A stretch of 64,000 bases of DNA. Source: Devosia submarina (GTDB taxonomy: Bacteria; Pseudomonadota; Alphaproteobacteria; Rhizobiales; Devosiaceae). Positions 8,491 through 18,536 of this stretch are shown here, in pieces. The position numbers were made by a program, and so were the translations under genes. Below the pieces are notes generated by a model that saw only the letters and a list, made by a program, of their open reading frames with translations, had not been told where the DNA came from and did not search any database. The DNA lies in assembly GCF_003056345.1 (NCBI RefSeq), contig NZ_PYWB01000004.1, forward strand, positions 186,001-250,000, written 5' to 3'. How positions within the stretch are numbered: the stretch's first letter is position 1; each line of letters opens with the position of its first letter.

Positions 8491-9747
8491 TTGGCACGGT
8501 CGTCCTATCTCTTTACCTCGGAATCGGTTTCCGAGGGTCATCCAGACAAGGTTTGCGACCGGATCAGCGATGAGATCGTCGATCTGGTTTTCAAGGAAGC
8601 CAAGAAAACCGGCATGGACCCTTCCCAGGTCCGCATCGCCTGCGAGACCCTGGCAACCACGAACCGTGTCGTGATTGCCGGCGAAGTGCGCGTGCCCGAA
8701 ACCTTGCTCAAAAAAGGCAAGGACGGCACCGTCCTGCTCGATAGCTCCGGCAATCCGGTGGTCAATCCATCCAAGTTCAAATCTGCTGCGCGCAAGGCCA
8801 TCCGCGCCATCGGCTATGAGCAAGATGGTTTTCACTGGAAGACCTGCCGTATCGATGTGCTGCTGCATGGGCAGTCGGCCGATATTGCTCAGGGCGTGGA
8901 TGAAAGCGGCAACAAGGATGTAGGTGCGGGCGATCAAGGCATTATGTTCGGCTATGCGAGCCGGGAAACGCCTGAATTGCTGCCGGCGCCAATCTATTAT
9001 GCCCATAAGATCCTTGAAACCCTGACCACGGCACGCAAGGCCAATAATGGCCCGGCCGGGAAGCTGGGACCTGATGCCAAGTCGCAGGTGACGGTGCGCT
9101 ACGAGGACGGTCAGCCAATCGGCGTGACCCAGATTGTGCTGTCAACCCAGCACCTTGATCCTTCGCTCACCTCGGCCGATGTCCGCACCATTGTGGAACC
9201 CCATGTGCGGGCTGCCCTTCCTGACGGCTGGATTAGCGATGACACGGTCTGGCACGTCAATCCGACGGGCAAGTTCGTGGTTGGCGGGCCTGATGGCGAT
9301 GCTGGCTTGACCGGTCGTAAGATCATTGTAGACACTTATGGCGGTGCGGCGCCCCATGGTGGCGGCGCGTTTTCAGGCAAGGACCCGACCAAGGTGGATC
9401 GTTCGGCCGCCTACGCCGCGCGCTATCTCGCCAAGAACGTGGTTGCTGCAGGTCTTGCTGATCGCGCAACCATCCAGCTCAGCTATGCCATTGGCGTAGC
9501 GCAGCCCCTTTCGATCTATGTGGACCTTCATGGCACCGGCAAGGTGGACGAGGCTGTTGTGGAAGGGGCTCTGGCCAAGGTGATGGATCTGACGCCGCGT
9601 GGCATTCGCACCCATCTTGATCTCAACAAGCCCATCTATGCCAAAACCGCGGCCTACGGGCATTTTGGTCGCAAGGCGGGACGGGACGGCAGTTTTTCCT
9701 GGGAAAAGACTGATCTGGTCGGCGCGCTCAAGGCGGCCGTAAAGTAA
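8491..9747 (+). CDS. metK: S-adenosylmethionine synthetase
   Basis: 418 residues, slightly longer than the E. coli enzyme, with insertions in the first third. Motifs in order: [20 protein letters not shown] (N-terminal ATP site), [12 protein letters not shown], and [19 protein letters not shown] (P-loop-like glycine-rich signature). It makes AdoMet from methionine and ATP. The start is TTG at 8491, six bases after an AGGGGA ribosome-binding site that can be sequestered by the leader structure. trmB, an AdoMet-using methyltransferase, follows 12 bases downstream and is probably co-transcribed. Confidence 0.96.
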   Translation: MARSSYLFTSESVSEGHPDKVCDRISDEIVDLVFKEAKKTGMDPSQVRIACETLATTNRVVIAGEVRVPETLLKKGKDGTVLLDSSGNPVVNPSKFKSAARKAIRAIGYEQDGFHWKTCRIDVLLHGQSADIAQGVDESGNKDVGAGDQGIMFGYASRETPELLPAPIYYAHKILETLTTARKANNGPAGKLGPDAKSQVTVRYEDGQPIGVTQIVLSTQHLDPSLTSADVRTIVEPHVRAALPDGWISDDTVWHVNPTGKFVVGGPDGDAGLTGRKIIVDTYGGAAPHGGGAFSGKDPTKVDRSAAYAARYLAKNVVAAGLADRATIQLSYAIGVAQPLSIYVDLHGTGKVDEAVVEGALAKVMDLTPRGIRTHLDLNKPIYAKTAAYGHFGRKAGRDGSFSWEKTDLVGALKAAVK

Positions 9748-9759
9748 AGCAGCGAGCTG

Positions 9760-10464
9760 ATGACCGATCACCAACTGCCCAAGACCCGCGCGGGCGAGCC
9801 GCGGGCTTTCTTTGGCCGCCGCTCCGGCAAAAAGCTGCATGGCGGCCAGCAGGCTGTTTTCGACGCAACCCTGCCGGCACTTGAAATCAGGGTTGAGGGC
9901 ACGTTTGATCCACGCGCTTTGTTTCCCCAAGCCGAAAAGATCATTGTGGAGATCGGCTATGGCGGTGGGGAGCATCTAGCGCTGGAGGCCGGGCGCCACC
10001 CGCAGATCGGTTACATCGGCTGCGAAGTGTTTACCGGCGGCATTGGCAAGATGGTTCAGGCCATTGCTGCGCAGGATCTGCGCAATGTGCGCCTGTTTAC
10101 CGACGATGCGTTCAAGCTGCTCCTGGCACTTCCGGATGCCTCGCTGGACGAGGTTTACCTGTTGTATCCCGATCCCTGGCCCAAGACACGGCACCATAAA
10201 CGCCGCTTCGTGTCTCCGACCACGCTGGCCGAACTGGCTCGCGTGATCCGGCCGGGTGGCCGTTTTCATTTTGCAACCGACATCGAAGATTATGCAAACT
10301 GGACACTGGCACATATTGTGCGCACACCCTCCTTCTCCTTTATGCCGGATAAGCCGGGCGGCTGGCATGAGCCTTACCCCGGTTGGGAGCCGACGCGTTA
10401 TGAGCAAAAGGCACGGCGCGAAGGGCGGTTGGTAAGCTTTTACTTCTCGTTTACCCGACAGTGA
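9760..10464 (+). CDS. trmB: tRNA (guanine-N7-)-methyltransferase
   Basis: 234 residues. Marks: EIGYGGGEHL (AdoMet-binding motif I), YIGCEVFTGGIGKMV, and LYPDPWPKTRHHKRRF, the conserved catalytic and substrate-binding segment of TrmB. TPTRYEQKARREG, near the C-terminus (written here EPTRYEQKARREG), is the T-x-x-E-type tail motif. It makes m7G46 in tRNA. The ATG at 9760 follows metK closely. Confidence 0.95.
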   Translation: MTDHQLPKTRAGEPRAFFGRRSGKKLHGGQQAVFDATLPALEIRVEGTFDPRALFPQAEKIIVEIGYGGGEHLALEAGRHPQIGYIGCEVFTGGIGKMVQAIAAQDLRNVRLFTDDAFKLLLALPDASLDEVYLLYPDPWPKTRHHKRRFVSPTTLAELARVIRPGGRFHFATDIEDYANWTLAHIVRTPSFSFMPDKPGGWHEPYPGWEPTRYEQKARREGRLVSFYFSFTRQ

Positions 10465-10575
10465 GTTGCGCCTTACGCGCGCGCCACATCTTCCCGTTTG
10501 AGTTAAGCTGGGTATTGGTAAGCCGTATCGGCGCTCCCATATCGGCTTTTCCATCAACTTCTTCGGGGCAAGCCA

Positions 10576-10965
10576 ATGCCAAGGGCGTCCATCAATGGCG
10601 ATAGCGAAGCTGACAACGATGTGCTTCGGATACGCCCGGGCAAATGGACACTGACGGTGGTGACACTGCTCCGCCACAACAGGCTGCGCTTCAATGAAAT
10701 CAAGCGCGAAGCCGGCATTGCTCAAAAGACCCTGACTCTTACCTTGCGCGAACTGGAGCGCGATGGGTTTGTCACGCGCACCATGTTCGCGACCATTCCG
10801 CCGAGGGTTGATTATGAACTGACGCAGCTGGGGCGGGAATTGCTGGAGATGGCGGACAATATGCGCCTGTTTGCAGCGGTGATTGCCGACCGGGTGCTCG
10901 CTGCACGTCAGCAATTCGACGATGCGGGTGGAGAGCCGGTGATCCGGCTTAGCCATCCCAGATAG
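10576..10965 (+). CDS. HxlR-family winged-helix transcriptional regulator
   Basis: 129 residues. The DUF24/HxlR core is clear: GKWTLTVVTLLRHNRLRFNEIKREAGIAQ, then KTLTLTLRELERDGFVTRT and PPRVDYELTQLGREL. The N-terminal cysteine used for redox or electrophile sensing in many HxlR proteins is absent here; the N-terminus is polar and acidic instead. Such regulators usually control a neighbouring oxidoreductase, but the flanking genes are trmB and a small secreted protein, so the target is unknown. Confidence 0.85.
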   Translation: MPRASINGDSEADNDVLRIRPGKWTLTVVTLLRHNRLRFNEIKREAGIAQKTLTLTLRELERDGFVTRTMFATIPPRVDYELTQLGRELLEMADNMRLFAAVIADRVLAARQQFDDAGGEPVIRLSHPR

Positions 10966-10973
10966 GGAGTACG

Positions 10974-10999
10974 GGCGCCGTCACCATAGCGACGGCGCC
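10974..10999. terminator. GC-rich hairpin between convergent genes
   Basis: GGCGCCGTC and GACGGCGCC form a perfect 9-bp stem with an 8-base loop, just after the hxlR stop and facing the convergent gene at 11014. There is no U-run, so it is a probable but weak terminator or 3'-end stabiliser for both strands. Confidence 0.5.
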
Positions 11000-11013
11000 G
11001 TGATCGGCAGAGC

Positions 11014-11313
11014 CTAGAGCGCGACCTGCTCCAGCGTGCCGGGCGCAAAGAACTGCATGACCTGACGGCCGTCCTCGAGCGTCACAAAGGCGCGAACCAG
11101 CCCACCCCAGTTTTCAACGGCATTGGCGTTGACGCCCTTGTCGCGCAGGCGGGACAGGATGTTCTGGGCAGCGGTGTCGTAGCTGCTCTGGTCGGATTCT
11201 TCACTGTTGAAGTCGTCGAGGCCTATTGCCGAATTGGGCTCGGCAAAGGCGGGAGCAGCTACGCCAGCAAGTGCGGCAGCGGCAACAAGGGCGATAACAG
11301 TGTTCTTGATCAT
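11014..11313 (-). CDS. Small secreted protein (99 aa)
   Basis: The chosen ATG at 11313 gives a classical signal peptide (MIKNTVIALVAAAALAGVAA, cleavage after PAFA at about residue 24) and a mature part of about 75 residues with no cysteines. The N-terminal mature region is acidic (DDFNSEESDQSSYD); the rest looks globular. AGGA lies about 12 bases upstream. A longer in-frame reading up to 11748 exists but lacks a signal peptide and is rejected. Function not recognised; periplasmic location is inferred. Confidence 0.75.
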   Translation of the reverse strand: MIKNTVIALVAAAALAGVAAPAFAEPNSAIGLDDFNSEESDQSSYDTAAQNILSRLRDKGVNANAVENWGGLVRAFVTLEDGRQVMQFFAPGTLEQVAL

Positions 11314-11760
11314 TTGAGGTGTTCCTTTCGTTTGAACACCCTGGAAATGGGGCGGCCGCAAACGGGCACAAGACGCGATCTTGCGCTTGGCAGGGGTTGA
11401 ACTCTGCCAGTGGCCCCCAAGGGTTTTCTCAAGGAAATCGAGGGACTTAAACGTGACCGGGTTTCCTTCGTGACACCGCGTTTCCTTTGAGTGACAATCC
11501 GGCCGGGCAGGGCTTTGCACCCCCGTGGACCGCTGCCCGGATGGGTTTGGAAAGAACACAAACGGCCTTGATGAACCGACTGGATAGGCATTTGGAGGCA
11601 TTGATTTGCTGTCCCGTCGGTCGTCTATTTTTTGCAGAAAAAAATGCGATAATTTTGATCCGACGCTTGAAGGCGTGGAGTGAAGCCTTTCGGCTGGGGC
11701 AATTTCGTGCCGCACAACCTTCGCGCCATCTTGCCGTGCGATGTGCAATCAGCAGTGCAC
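11314..11760. other. Non-coding stretch upstream of the rimP promoter
   Basis: No convincing gene is seen. Two near-identical units, GTTTCCTTCGTGACA (11461-11475) and GTTTCCTTTGAGTGACA (11480-11496), lie in tandem and may be a regulator site. An inverted repeat GTGCA/TGCAC sits at 11743-11760, abutting the promoter. A run of A/T-rich DNA (about 11629-11660) contrasts with the GC-rich surroundings. Confidence 0.4.
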
Positions 11761-11789
11761 TTGCGGCTCAGCGCCGGGCGCGCTATATA
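11761..11789 (+). promoter_or_regulatory. Candidate housekeeping promoter of rimP-nusA-infB
   Basis: TTGCGG (11761-11766) as -35 and TATATA (11784-11789) as -10, 17 bases apart, would start transcription near 11796. That leaves a leader of about 20 bases before the terminator-like hairpin at 11817. Prediction by eye only. Confidence 0.45.
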
Positions 11790-11816
11790 GAGGCCAACAT
11801 CTCTAGCGATTTTGCA

Positions 11817-11847
11817 GAGTGGGAGCCTTCCGGCCCCGCTCTTTTTT
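11817..11847 (+). terminator. Intrinsic terminator in the rimP-nusA leader (candidate attenuator)
   Basis: GAGTGGG-A-GCC (11817-11827) pairs with GGCCCCGCTC (11832-11841) around a TTCC loop: ten pairs with a single bulged A, followed directly by six T residues (11842-11847). It ends only 5-17 bases before the possible rimP starts and lies downstream of the likely promoter. It may therefore attenuate the operon rather than end a preceding gene; no gene precedes it on this strand. Confidence 0.6.
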
Positions 11848-11864
11848 ATTACATGAAGGGACCG

Positions 11865-12527
11865 ATGAGCTTCGATCTCACCGAACAGCGCTTCATCAAG
11901 GAAACGGGCCTCGAGGCTCGCGTCGCCCGAATTGTCGAGCCCGTGGCCAATGGCCTGGGCTTTTCCCTGGTGCGGGTCAAGATCACCCAGGAAAACGGCT
12001 GCACGCTCCAGATCATGGCGGAAGACGAACACGGCCGCTTCACCATCGTCAACTGCGAGGCCCTGAGCAAGGATCTCTCGCCGGTTCTTGATGTGGAAGA
12101 CCCGATCGATCGTGAATACCATCTGGAAGTATCTTCTCCAGGGATCGACCGCCCGCTGGTGCGCCGCCGCGATTTCCAAGGCTATATCGGCCATGAGGCC
12201 AAGATCGAGCTTGGCGACATGATCAATGGGCGCAAGCGCTTCCGCGGCTTCATCAAGGCTGTGGAAGACGATGCTGTCATCATCACCCTGCCTGACGCAC
12301 CTGCCGGCACCGATCCCGATCACCGCCTGCCTTTCCGTAATCTCGCGGAAGCCAAGCTCTTGATGACCGACGCCCTGATGGAAAAGGCACGCCTCGACCA
12401 GGAAGCTCATCCCATCGACGATGATGAGACCGAAACGGTCGAATACGCCGATGCAGACATTGACGATGAAGACGATATTTCCCCCGAGGACGCGGCGGGA
12501 ACCAAGCCGACCAAGGAGACCCACTAA
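11865..12527 (+). CDS. rimP: Ribosome maturation factor RimP
   Basis: 220 residues. The RimP core is clear: N-terminal KH-like domain (GLEARVARIVEPVANGLGFSLVRVKI), the conserved YHLEVSSPGIDRPL segment (about 85-98), and an SH3-like C-terminal domain with IKAVEDDAVIITL. A ~45-residue acidic tail extends beyond the usual family length. RimP acts in 30S maturation. ATG 11865 is preceded by AAGGGA; ATG 11853, four codons upstream in frame, is an alternative. nusA starts directly after the stop. Confidence 0.94.
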   Translation: MSFDLTEQRFIKETGLEARVARIVEPVANGLGFSLVRVKITQENGCTLQIMAEDEHGRFTIVNCEALSKDLSPVLDVEDPIDREYHLEVSSPGIDRPLVRRRDFQGYIGHEAKIELGDMINGRKRFRGFIKAVEDDAVIITLPDAPAGTDPDHRLPFRNLAEAKLLMTDALMEKARLDQEAHPIDDDETETVEYADADIDDEDDISPEDAAGTKPTKETH

Positions 12528-14129
12528 ATGGCCGTTAGCGCGAACCGCCTCGAGCTGTTGCAGATCGCAGATGCCGTCGCCCGCGAAAAGTCGATCGACC
12601 GCATGGTCGTGATCGAGGCGATGCAGGACGCCATGGAAAAGGCGGCCAAGGGTCGCTATGGCGCCGAAACCGAGATCAAGGTCGAGATCAATCCGCGTTC
12701 GGGCGAAACCCGCATGTGGCGCCTTCTTGAGATTGTCGAGAATGTCGAGGAGCCCAGCCGCCAGGTTGATCTCAAGCGCGCGCAGAGCAAGTCGCCCGAG
12801 GCGAAGATCGGCGATTTTCTGACCGAGCCTCTGCCGCCTATGGAATTCGGCCGTATCGCTGCCCAGTCTGCCAAGCAGGTGATTGTGCAAAAGGTGCGCG
12901 ATGCCGAGCGCGAGCGCATGTATGACGAATATTTCAACCGCATCGGCGAGATCGTCAACGGCACGGTCAAGCGCGTCGAATATGGCAATGTCATCGTCGA
13001 TCTGGGTCGTGGCGAAGCCATTATCCGCCGCGACGAGCTGATCCCGCGTGAAATGTTCCGCTATGGCGATCGCGTGCGCGCCTATGTCTATGATGTGCGC
13101 CGCGAACAGCGCGGGCCGCAGATTTTCCTGTCGCGCACCCATCCGCAATTCATGGCCAAGCTCTTCATGCAGGAAGTGCCCGAAATCTATGATGGCGTGA
13201 TCACCATTCGCTCGATTGCCCGTGATCCGGGCTCGCGCGCCAAGATCGCCGTGACATCCTCCGATAGCTCGATCGATCCCGTCGGCGCCTGCGTTGGTAT
13301 GCGTGGTTCGCGCGTGCAGGCCGTGGTTGCTGAGCTGCAGGGCGAAAAGATCGACATCATCCCTTGGACCGACTCCATTGCCGATCTCGTTGTTTCCGCC
13401 TTGCAGCCTGCCGATGTCGCCAAGGTGGTGCTCGACGAGCAAGCCGAGCGCATCGAAGTCGTAGTGCCGGACGAGCAGCTCTCGCTTGCCATTGGTCGTC
13501 GCGGCCAGAACGTACGCCTTGCTTCGCAGCTGATCGGCTGGGATATCGACATCCTGACCGAGCAGGAAGAATCCGAGCGGCGCCAGAAAGAATTCACCGA
13601 ACGGTCCAGCTTGTTCATGCAGGCCCTTGACGTTGACGAGATGGTTGCCCAACTATTGGCTTCCGAAGGGTTTTCCTCGGTCGAGGAACTGGCCTATATT
13701 GACGCCAACGAAATTGCCTCTATCGAAGGATTCGACGAGGAAACCGCTGGCGAAATCCAGAACCGTGCCGCCGAATATTTGGCAGCAATCGACCGGGCCC
13801 ATGACGAAGAGCGCAAGAAGCTCGGCGTGGAGGATGAACTCTATGAAATCCCTGGCCTGACCGCCGCCATGCTGGTGGCTCTGGGCAAGGAGGACATCAA
13901 GTCCGTGGAAGACTTTGCGGGCTGTGCCGCCGATGATCTGATCGGCTGGAGCGAACGCAAGGACGGGGAAACCAAGCGCTTTGAAGGCACCTTCAAGGAC
14001 TTCCCCATTTCTCGCGAGGAAGCCGAAGACATGATCATGCAGGCCCGCCTCAGGGCCGGCTGGATCAACGAGGACGAGCTGGCGGCCGAACAGGGTGACG
14101 CAGCAGCCATCGACGAGGCAACGGCTTAG
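12528..14129 (+). CDS. nusA: Transcription termination/antitermination protein NusA
   Basis: 533 residues. Domains in order: N-terminal RNA-polymerase-binding domain (1-125), S1 (about 132-200), KH1/KH2 (about 225-345, with [12 protein letters not shown] and [15 protein letters not shown]), then two C-terminal acidic helix-hairpin-helix repeats (about 350-520). It begins at the ATG immediately after the rimP stop codon. NusA modulates pausing, termination and rRNA antitermination; in E. coli it also regulates its own operon, which is relevant to the hairpin upstream of rimP. Confidence 0.97.
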   Translation: MAVSANRLELLQIADAVAREKSIDRMVVIEAMQDAMEKAAKGRYGAETEIKVEINPRSGETRMWRLLEIVENVEEPSRQVDLKRAQSKSPEAKIGDFLTEPLPPMEFGRIAAQSAKQVIVQKVRDAERERMYDEYFNRIGEIVNGTVKRVEYGNVIVDLGRGEAIIRRDELIPREMFRYGDRVRAYVYDVRREQRGPQIFLSRTHPQFMAKLFMQEVPEIYDGVITIRSIARDPGSRAKIAVTSSDSSIDPVGACVGMRGSRVQAVVAELQGEKIDIIPWTDSIADLVVSALQPADVAKVVLDEQAERIEVVVPDEQLSLAIGRRGQNVRLASQLIGWDIDILTEQEESERRQKEFTERSSLFMQALDVDEMVAQLLASEGFSSVEELAYIDANEIASIEGFDEETAGEIQNRAAEYLAAIDRAHDEERKKLGVEDELYEIPGLTAAMLVALGKEDIKSVEDFAGCAADDLIGWSERKDGETKRFEGTFKDFPISREEAEDMIMQARLRAGWINEDELAAEQGDAAAIDEATA

Positions 14130-14153
14130 GCCGTTTCGGAAGCGAGGGACCAG

Positions 14154-14855
14154 ATGGCCCGGCGCGAAGAAACAAGTCGGATGTGCGCTCTGACACGGGC
14201 TGAAAAGCCCGTGGCGGAGCTGATCCGTTTCGTGCTGGGGCCTGACGGCGTCGTGGTCCCGGACACGGAAGCCAAGGCGGAAGGGCGCGGTGTGTGGCTC
14301 AGCCTCAACCGTGAACTGGTCGCCGAGGCGGTCAAGAAGAAGGTATTTGCGCGCAGCCTCAAGTGCGAGGTAAAGCTGCCCGGGGATTTGCCCGGTCTCA
14401 CGCAAATGCGGCTCGAGCAGCGCTTTTTGGGCGCGCTGGGCATGGCGCGCAAGGCGGGCCAGCTGACATTCGGCGCCACCAAGGTGCGCAGCTTGATCGA
14501 GAATGGCGGGCTGCTGGCGCTGATCACGGCGACGGATGCAGCCGAGGACGGGCGCAGCAAGATGGCGGGAGCCTTGAGGGCCCTCCATTATGCCGCTGCC
14601 GAACAAGGAATTGACGGGTTCAACGTGCCTCATTTCGAATTGCTCACTTCCGAGCAAATGGGTTTGGCACTTGGACTGGAAAATGTGATACATGCTGCCC
14701 TAACGAATGGGGCAGCAGCCCAATCGGCAGTGGAAAAGGCGCGTAGACTGGCACTTTTCCTCGCCAAGCCAACGGAAATGGACACCGGCCGCGCAGCGGT
14801 TGACGGTGATCTTTTGCCCGAGGAACAGGACGAAAGACGCGAGATACATGGCTGA
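14154..14855 (+). CDS. ylxR: YlxR RNA-binding protein fused to an L7Ae-like domain
   Basis: 233 residues. The DUF448/YlxR part (1-85) has [24 protein letters not shown] and GRGVWLSLN, matching the family's R-x-C...R...P...LIRFV...GRGAW pattern. A second domain (about 95-190) with [21 protein letters not shown] resembles L7Ae/L30e-type RNA-binding proteins. The two-domain form is common in alphaproteobacteria. It lies 24 bases after nusA, and its last 8 bases overlap the infB start. Role: nucleoid- or RNA-associated factor of the nusA-infB operon. Confidence 0.88.
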   Translation: MARREETSRMCALTRAEKPVAELIRFVLGPDGVVVPDTEAKAEGRGVWLSLNRELVAEAVKKKVFARSLKCEVKLPGDLPGLTQMRLEQRFLGALGMARKAGQLTFGATKVRSLIENGGLLALITATDAAEDGRSKMAGALRALHYAAAEQGIDGFNVPHFELLTSEQMGLALGLENVIHAALTNGAAAQSAVEKARRLALFLAKPTEMDTGRAAVDGDLLPEEQDERREIHG

Positions 14856-17685
14856 TAACGACGACAAGCGCACCGAAGACACGGGCGCGAAGAAGACGCT
14901 GACACTGAAGGGCGGCCCAGGCCTGGGCAACCGTCCGGGCATGTCGCGCGGTCCTTCCCGCTCGACGGTGGTTGTCGAAAAGCGCACAAGGCTGGTTCCA
15001 AAGCCCAATGCGCCGATGAACACGCCGCAACGACCGCCTGCTGGTGGGCAAGGCAGCGGCCGTCCACAAAGCGGCCGACCGGCTCCGGCTGCTCGCGCGC
15101 CACTAGGCCTGTCCCCGGCCGAAGCCGAGGCCCGCCGCCAGGCGCTGGCCCTCGCTGGCGCTCGCGCTGCTGAAGACAACCAGCGCTTTGCAGCTGAAGA
15201 AGCCCGTCGCATCGAGGAAGATGCGCGTCGTCGCCAGATCCGGGAGGAAGCCGAACGCGCCGAGCGCGAGGCTGCCGCAGCGGCTGCTGCCGCCGCCGCC
15301 CCCGCTGCGCCCGAGCCTGCCGCAGAGCCCACGCCGCCAGCCGCTGAAGCTGCGCCGGCTGCTGCGCCAACCCCTGCCGCACCCGTGATCCCCGCCTCGC
15401 AGCGCAATCCTGGACCATCCAGCGTGCGCGTCGTGGCCGGCCGTCCTGGCCAGCCGCCACGTCCCCCACGCGCCGAGCGGCCCAGCAATACGCGCCCCGA
15501 AAGCGAGCGTGGTGCCAATGCCTATATCAAGCCCGGTGCTGCCGGTGCGCGTCCGGGTGCGCCCGGCGCCCGCCCATCCGGCACAGCTGGCCGCCCCGCC
15601 GGTGAACGTCGTCCGGCCGGTGCCGGCATGGCGCCGATCGGCAATGTGCCACCCGCACCACCCAGCGAAGCCGATGGCCGCAAGATCCGCTCGGGCGCGC
15701 CCCAGGTCCGCCCGACCACGGCCGCAGAACTTGAAAATGCCCGCCGCGCATCCCGCGCCACGCCGGAACGGCCCACGCGCCGTGCCGGTGAGGAAGCCCT
15801 TGGCCGCAGCCGCCTGACCGTTGCCAGCGCAACCACCGAAAACGATCGCGATCGTGGTCCGTCGCTGGCCGCCATGCGCCGTCGTCGCGACAAGAAGATG
15901 GGCCGCAACCAGCAGGATGCGCCAAAGCTGAGCCGTGAAGTGACCATTCCTGAAGCGATCACGGTGCAGGAATTGGCCAACCGCATGGCCGAGCGCTCGG
16001 TAACCGTGATCAAGCTGCTGATGCAGCAGGGTCAGATGGCCACGATCAACGACGTTCTTGACGCCGATACGGCTGAACTGATCGCGACCGAACTGGGCCA
16101 CACCGTTAAGCGTGTGTCGGAAGCCGACGTGGAAGAGGGCTTGTTCGATATTGCATCGGACGACAAGGCCGAGGATCTGACCGATCGTGCGCCTGTTGTG
16201 ACCATCATGGGTCACGTTGACCACGGCAAGACCTCCTTGCTCGACGCGATCCGCGAAGCCAATGTGGTGTCGGGTGAAGCCGGTGGCATCACCCAGCATA
16301 TCGGCGCCTACCAGGTCGAAAAGAACGGCAGCAAGATCACCTTCCTTGATACCCCCGGCCACGAGGCGTTCACCGCCATGCGTGCCCGCGGCGCCCAGGC
16401 GACCGATATTGCGGTTCTGGTGGTGGCAGCCGATGACGGCGTGATGCCGCAGACGATCGAATCCATCCGCCACGCCAAGGCAGCGGGTGTTCCGATCATC
16501 GTGGCCATCAACAAGATGGACAAGCCCGAAGCCAACCCGACCCGCGTTCGCACCGAGCTCTTGCAACACGAAGTGTTCGTGGAATCCATGGGCGGCGACG
16601 TGCTGGACGTGGAAGTTTCGGCCAAGACCCAGGCCGGCCTCGACAAGCTGCTCGAAACCATCCTGCTGCAGGCCGAAGTGCTTGAACTCAAGGTAGCCCG
16701 CGACGGGCGCGCCGAGGGTCTGGTCATCGAAGCCAAGCTCGATCGCGGTCGCGGTGCCGTCGCGACGGTTCTGGTGCAGCGCGGTACACTGCGCGTCGGT
16801 GACATCCTGGTTGCCGGCACCGAGTTTGCCCGTGTGCGTGCCCTGATCAACGACAAGGGCGAGCAGGTCAAGGAAGCCGGTCCCTCTATTCCGGTGGAAG
16901 TGCTGGGCTTTACCGGCGTGCCGAGCGCGGGCGACCGCTTCTCGGTGGTCGAGACCGAAGCGCGTGCTCGTGAAGTTACCGAATACCGTCAGCGCGCAAT
17001 CCGCGAGAAGACGGCAGGCGGCGGAGCCACGAGCCTTGAGCAGATGATGAATCAGCTCAAGGTCGCCGGCATCGCCAAGTTCCCGCTGATCATCAAGGGT
17101 GACGTGCAGGGTTCGGTGGAGGCCATTGTGGCTTCGCTCAACAAGCTCTCGACCGACGAAGTGTCGGCGCAGATCCTTATGAGCGCGGTTGGCGGCATCA
17201 CCGAAAGCGACGTGACCCTGGCTTCGGCATCGAACGCCATCGTCATCGGCTTCAACGTGCGTGCCAACAAGCAGGCGACGGATCTGGCCACCCGCGACGG
17301 CATCGAAATCCGATACTACAACATCATCTACGACCTCGTGGATGACGTGAAGAACGCGATGAGCGGCTTGCTTAAGCCGGAACGCCGCGAAACCTTTATC
17401 GGCAACGCGGAAATCCTCGAAGTCTTCCAGATCACCAAGGTCGGCAAGGTTGCCGGCTGCCGGATCACCGAAGGCATGGTGGAGCGTGGCTCGGGCGTGC
17501 GGCTTATCCGCGACAACGTTGTTATCCACGAAGGCAAGCTCAAGACGCTCAAGCGCTTCAAGGACGAGGTCAAGGAAGTTCAGACGGGTCAAGAATGCGG
17601 CATGGCCTTTGAAAACTACGAAGACATGCGCGCTGGCGACGTTATCGAATGCTTCCGCGTCGAAACGGTCCAGCGCACGCTGTAA
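14848..17685 (+). CDS. infB: Translation initiation factor IF-2
   Basis: 945 residues. A long low-complexity N-terminus (Ala, Pro, Arg, Glu rich, including an Ala tract near 147-155) precedes the IF2-N helix bundle (about 360-415) and the G domain: GHVDHGKT at about 455-462, DTPGHEAF at about 501, NKMDKP at about 555. Domains II-IV reach the C-terminus. It recruits initiator tRNA to the 30S subunit. The start is ATG 14848 inside the ylxR end; longer in-frame readings lie in ylxR. rbfA, the usual next gene, is 42 kb away; a strong terminator follows instead. Confidence 0.97.
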   Translation: MADNDDKRTEDTGAKKTLTLKGGPGLGNRPGMSRGPSRSTVVVEKRTRLVPKPNAPMNTPQRPPAGGQGSGRPQSGRPAPAARAPLGLSPAEAEARRQALALAGARAAEDNQRFAAEEARRIEEDARRRQIREEAERAEREAAAAAAAAAAPAAPEPAAEPTPPAAEAAPAAAPTPAAPVIPASQRNPGPSSVRVVAGRPGQPPRPPRAERPSNTRPESERGANAYIKPGAAGARPGAPGARPSGTAGRPAGERRPAGAGMAPIGNVPPAPPSEADGRKIRSGAPQVRPTTAAELENARRASRATPERPTRRAGEEALGRSRLTVASATTENDRDRGPSLAAMRRRRDKKMGRNQQDAPKLSREVTIPEAITVQELANRMAERSVTVIKLLMQQGQMATINDVLDADTAELIATELGHTVKRVSEADVEEGLFDIASDDKAEDLTDRAPVVTIMGHVDHGKTSLLDAIREANVVSGEAGGITQHIGAYQVEKNGSKITFLDTPGHEAFTAMRARGAQATDIAVLVVAADDGVMPQTIESIRHAKAAGVPIIVAINKMDKPEANPTRVRTELLQHEVFVESMGGDVLDVEVSAKTQAGLDKLLETILLQAEVLELKVARDGRAEGLVIEAKLDRGRGAVATVLVQRGTLRVGDILVAGTEFARVRALINDKGEQVKEAGPSIPVEVLGFTGVPSAGDRFSVVETEARAREVTEYRQRAIREKTAGGGATSLEQMMNQLKVAGIAKFPLIIKGDVQGSVEAIVASLNKLSTDEVSAQILMSAVGGITESDVTLASASNAIVIGFNVRANKQATDLATRDGIEIRYYNIIYDLVDDVKNAMSGLLKPERRETFIGNAEILEVFQITKVGKVAGCRITEGMVERGSGVRLIRDNVVIHEGKLKTLKRFKDEVKEVQTGQECGMAFENYEDMRAGDVIECFRVETVQRTL

Positions 17686-17706
17686 CCGTCGAGATCATAG
17701 ACGAGC

Positions 17707-17741
17707 AAAAGGGCGCGGGGATTTCTCCCGGCGCCCTTTTT
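17707..17741. terminator. Strong bidirectional intrinsic terminator after infB
   Basis: AAAAGGGCGC (17707-17716) pairs with GCGCCCTTTT (17731-17740), extended by GGG/CCC, with T-runs on both strands. It separates infB from the convergent DUF1236 gene and shows that the operon ends here rather than running on into rbfA. Confidence 0.9.
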
Positions 17742-17758
17742 CATAGCCGCTTGGCCGC

Positions 17759-18412
17759 TTAGTTCAGCTGGACGATTACGCGGGTCTGGGTATCGACCAA
17801 GGCTGGACGGTCGCCGACATAGACATAAGAATAGCTGGAGTCTGGAACGCGAACGAGTTCAACGCTTTCCGGAACTACATAGCCAACTGTCACATCGCCT
17901 TCGAGCTCGACTGGATCGATCGGATTGCTGGTGACGTAGTCGGCTGAAGTCTGCGGCACGAGATAGCCGGGGGACTGCACAAAGGCGCGCGACTCGAGAT
18001 CCACGATCCAGACGCGATCATTGGCATAGACATAGCCGTAAGAATCATCGCCCTCGATCGGGTAGATGGTGACATCGGACGGAACCACAAAGCCAACATC
18101 GACGCTGTCGCTGAGGTAGATGGGTTCAACCGGCTGCGCCATAGCGTATTCAACGCTGGAGGCCTGAACGCCGGCGCCTGCACCAAGGGTTGCCCCGGCA
18201 AAGCCGCCGATGATCGCGCCGATCGGGCCGCCAACAACGGCGCCTACCGACGCGCCCACTGCGCCGCCGCTGGCACCGCCAACAAGCGCACCTTCTTCGG
18301 CGTCCTGTTCAGCAGCGGATTCAACACCCACCACCCGGTCCTGGGCCATTGCCGGCAGGCTTGCGGCGGCGAGCGAAATTGCGGCCACGGAGGCCATGAG
18401 GATCTTTTTCAT
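17759..18412 (-). CDS. Secreted DUF1236-type protein with glycine-zipper segment
   Basis: 217 residues. A signal peptide (about 1-23, ending PAMAQ) is followed by a Gly/Ala-rich stretch (about 42-80, GGASGGAVGASVGAVVGG) that resembles a glycine zipper able to insert into or associate with membrane. Two repeats then follow with VGFVVP/VGYVVP ... YGYVYANDRVWIVD/YSYVYVGDRPALVD, the DUF1236 pattern, the second ending TRVIVQLN. A periplasmic or envelope role is inferred; biochemical function unknown. Confidence 0.8.
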   Translation of the reverse strand: MKKILMASVAAISLAAASLPAMAQDRVVGVESAAEQDAEEGALVGGASGGAVGASVGAVVGGPIGAIIGGFAGATLGAGAGVQASSVEYAMAQPVEPIYLSDSVDVGFVVPSDVTIYPIEGDDSYGYVYANDRVWIVDLESRAFVQSPGYLVPQTSADYVTSNPIDPVELEGDVTVGYVVPESVELVRVPDSSYSYVYVGDRPALVDTQTRVIVQLN

Positions 18413-18536
18413 TGTTCTTGTCCTTTAGTGGAGTGGCGAGCCACTCATTGTGCGGGCAGCGCATGTCGCAAAGACCTGCGCCCATTGTTCCGCCCCGTGC
18501 CAACAAACGGAGGACAAGCCCGTTCGTTCCGAAGCG

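Noticed and set aside
11590-11850. An initiator tRNA (metY) ahead of rimP, as in E. coli
   Set aside because: No cloverleaf can be folded in this stretch.
11625-13652. A 675-codon open frame on the minus strand opposite rimP and nusA
   Set aside because: It is antisense to clear rimP and nusA domains; its His/Gly/Asp-rich product is a typical high-GC shadow.
14707-14847. An earlier start for infB
   Set aside because: The extra residues fall inside ylxR; ATG 14848 gives the conserved IF-2 N-terminus.
15103-17592. An 829-codon open frame on the minus strand opposite infB
   Set aside because: Antisense shadow of infB, with no domain match.
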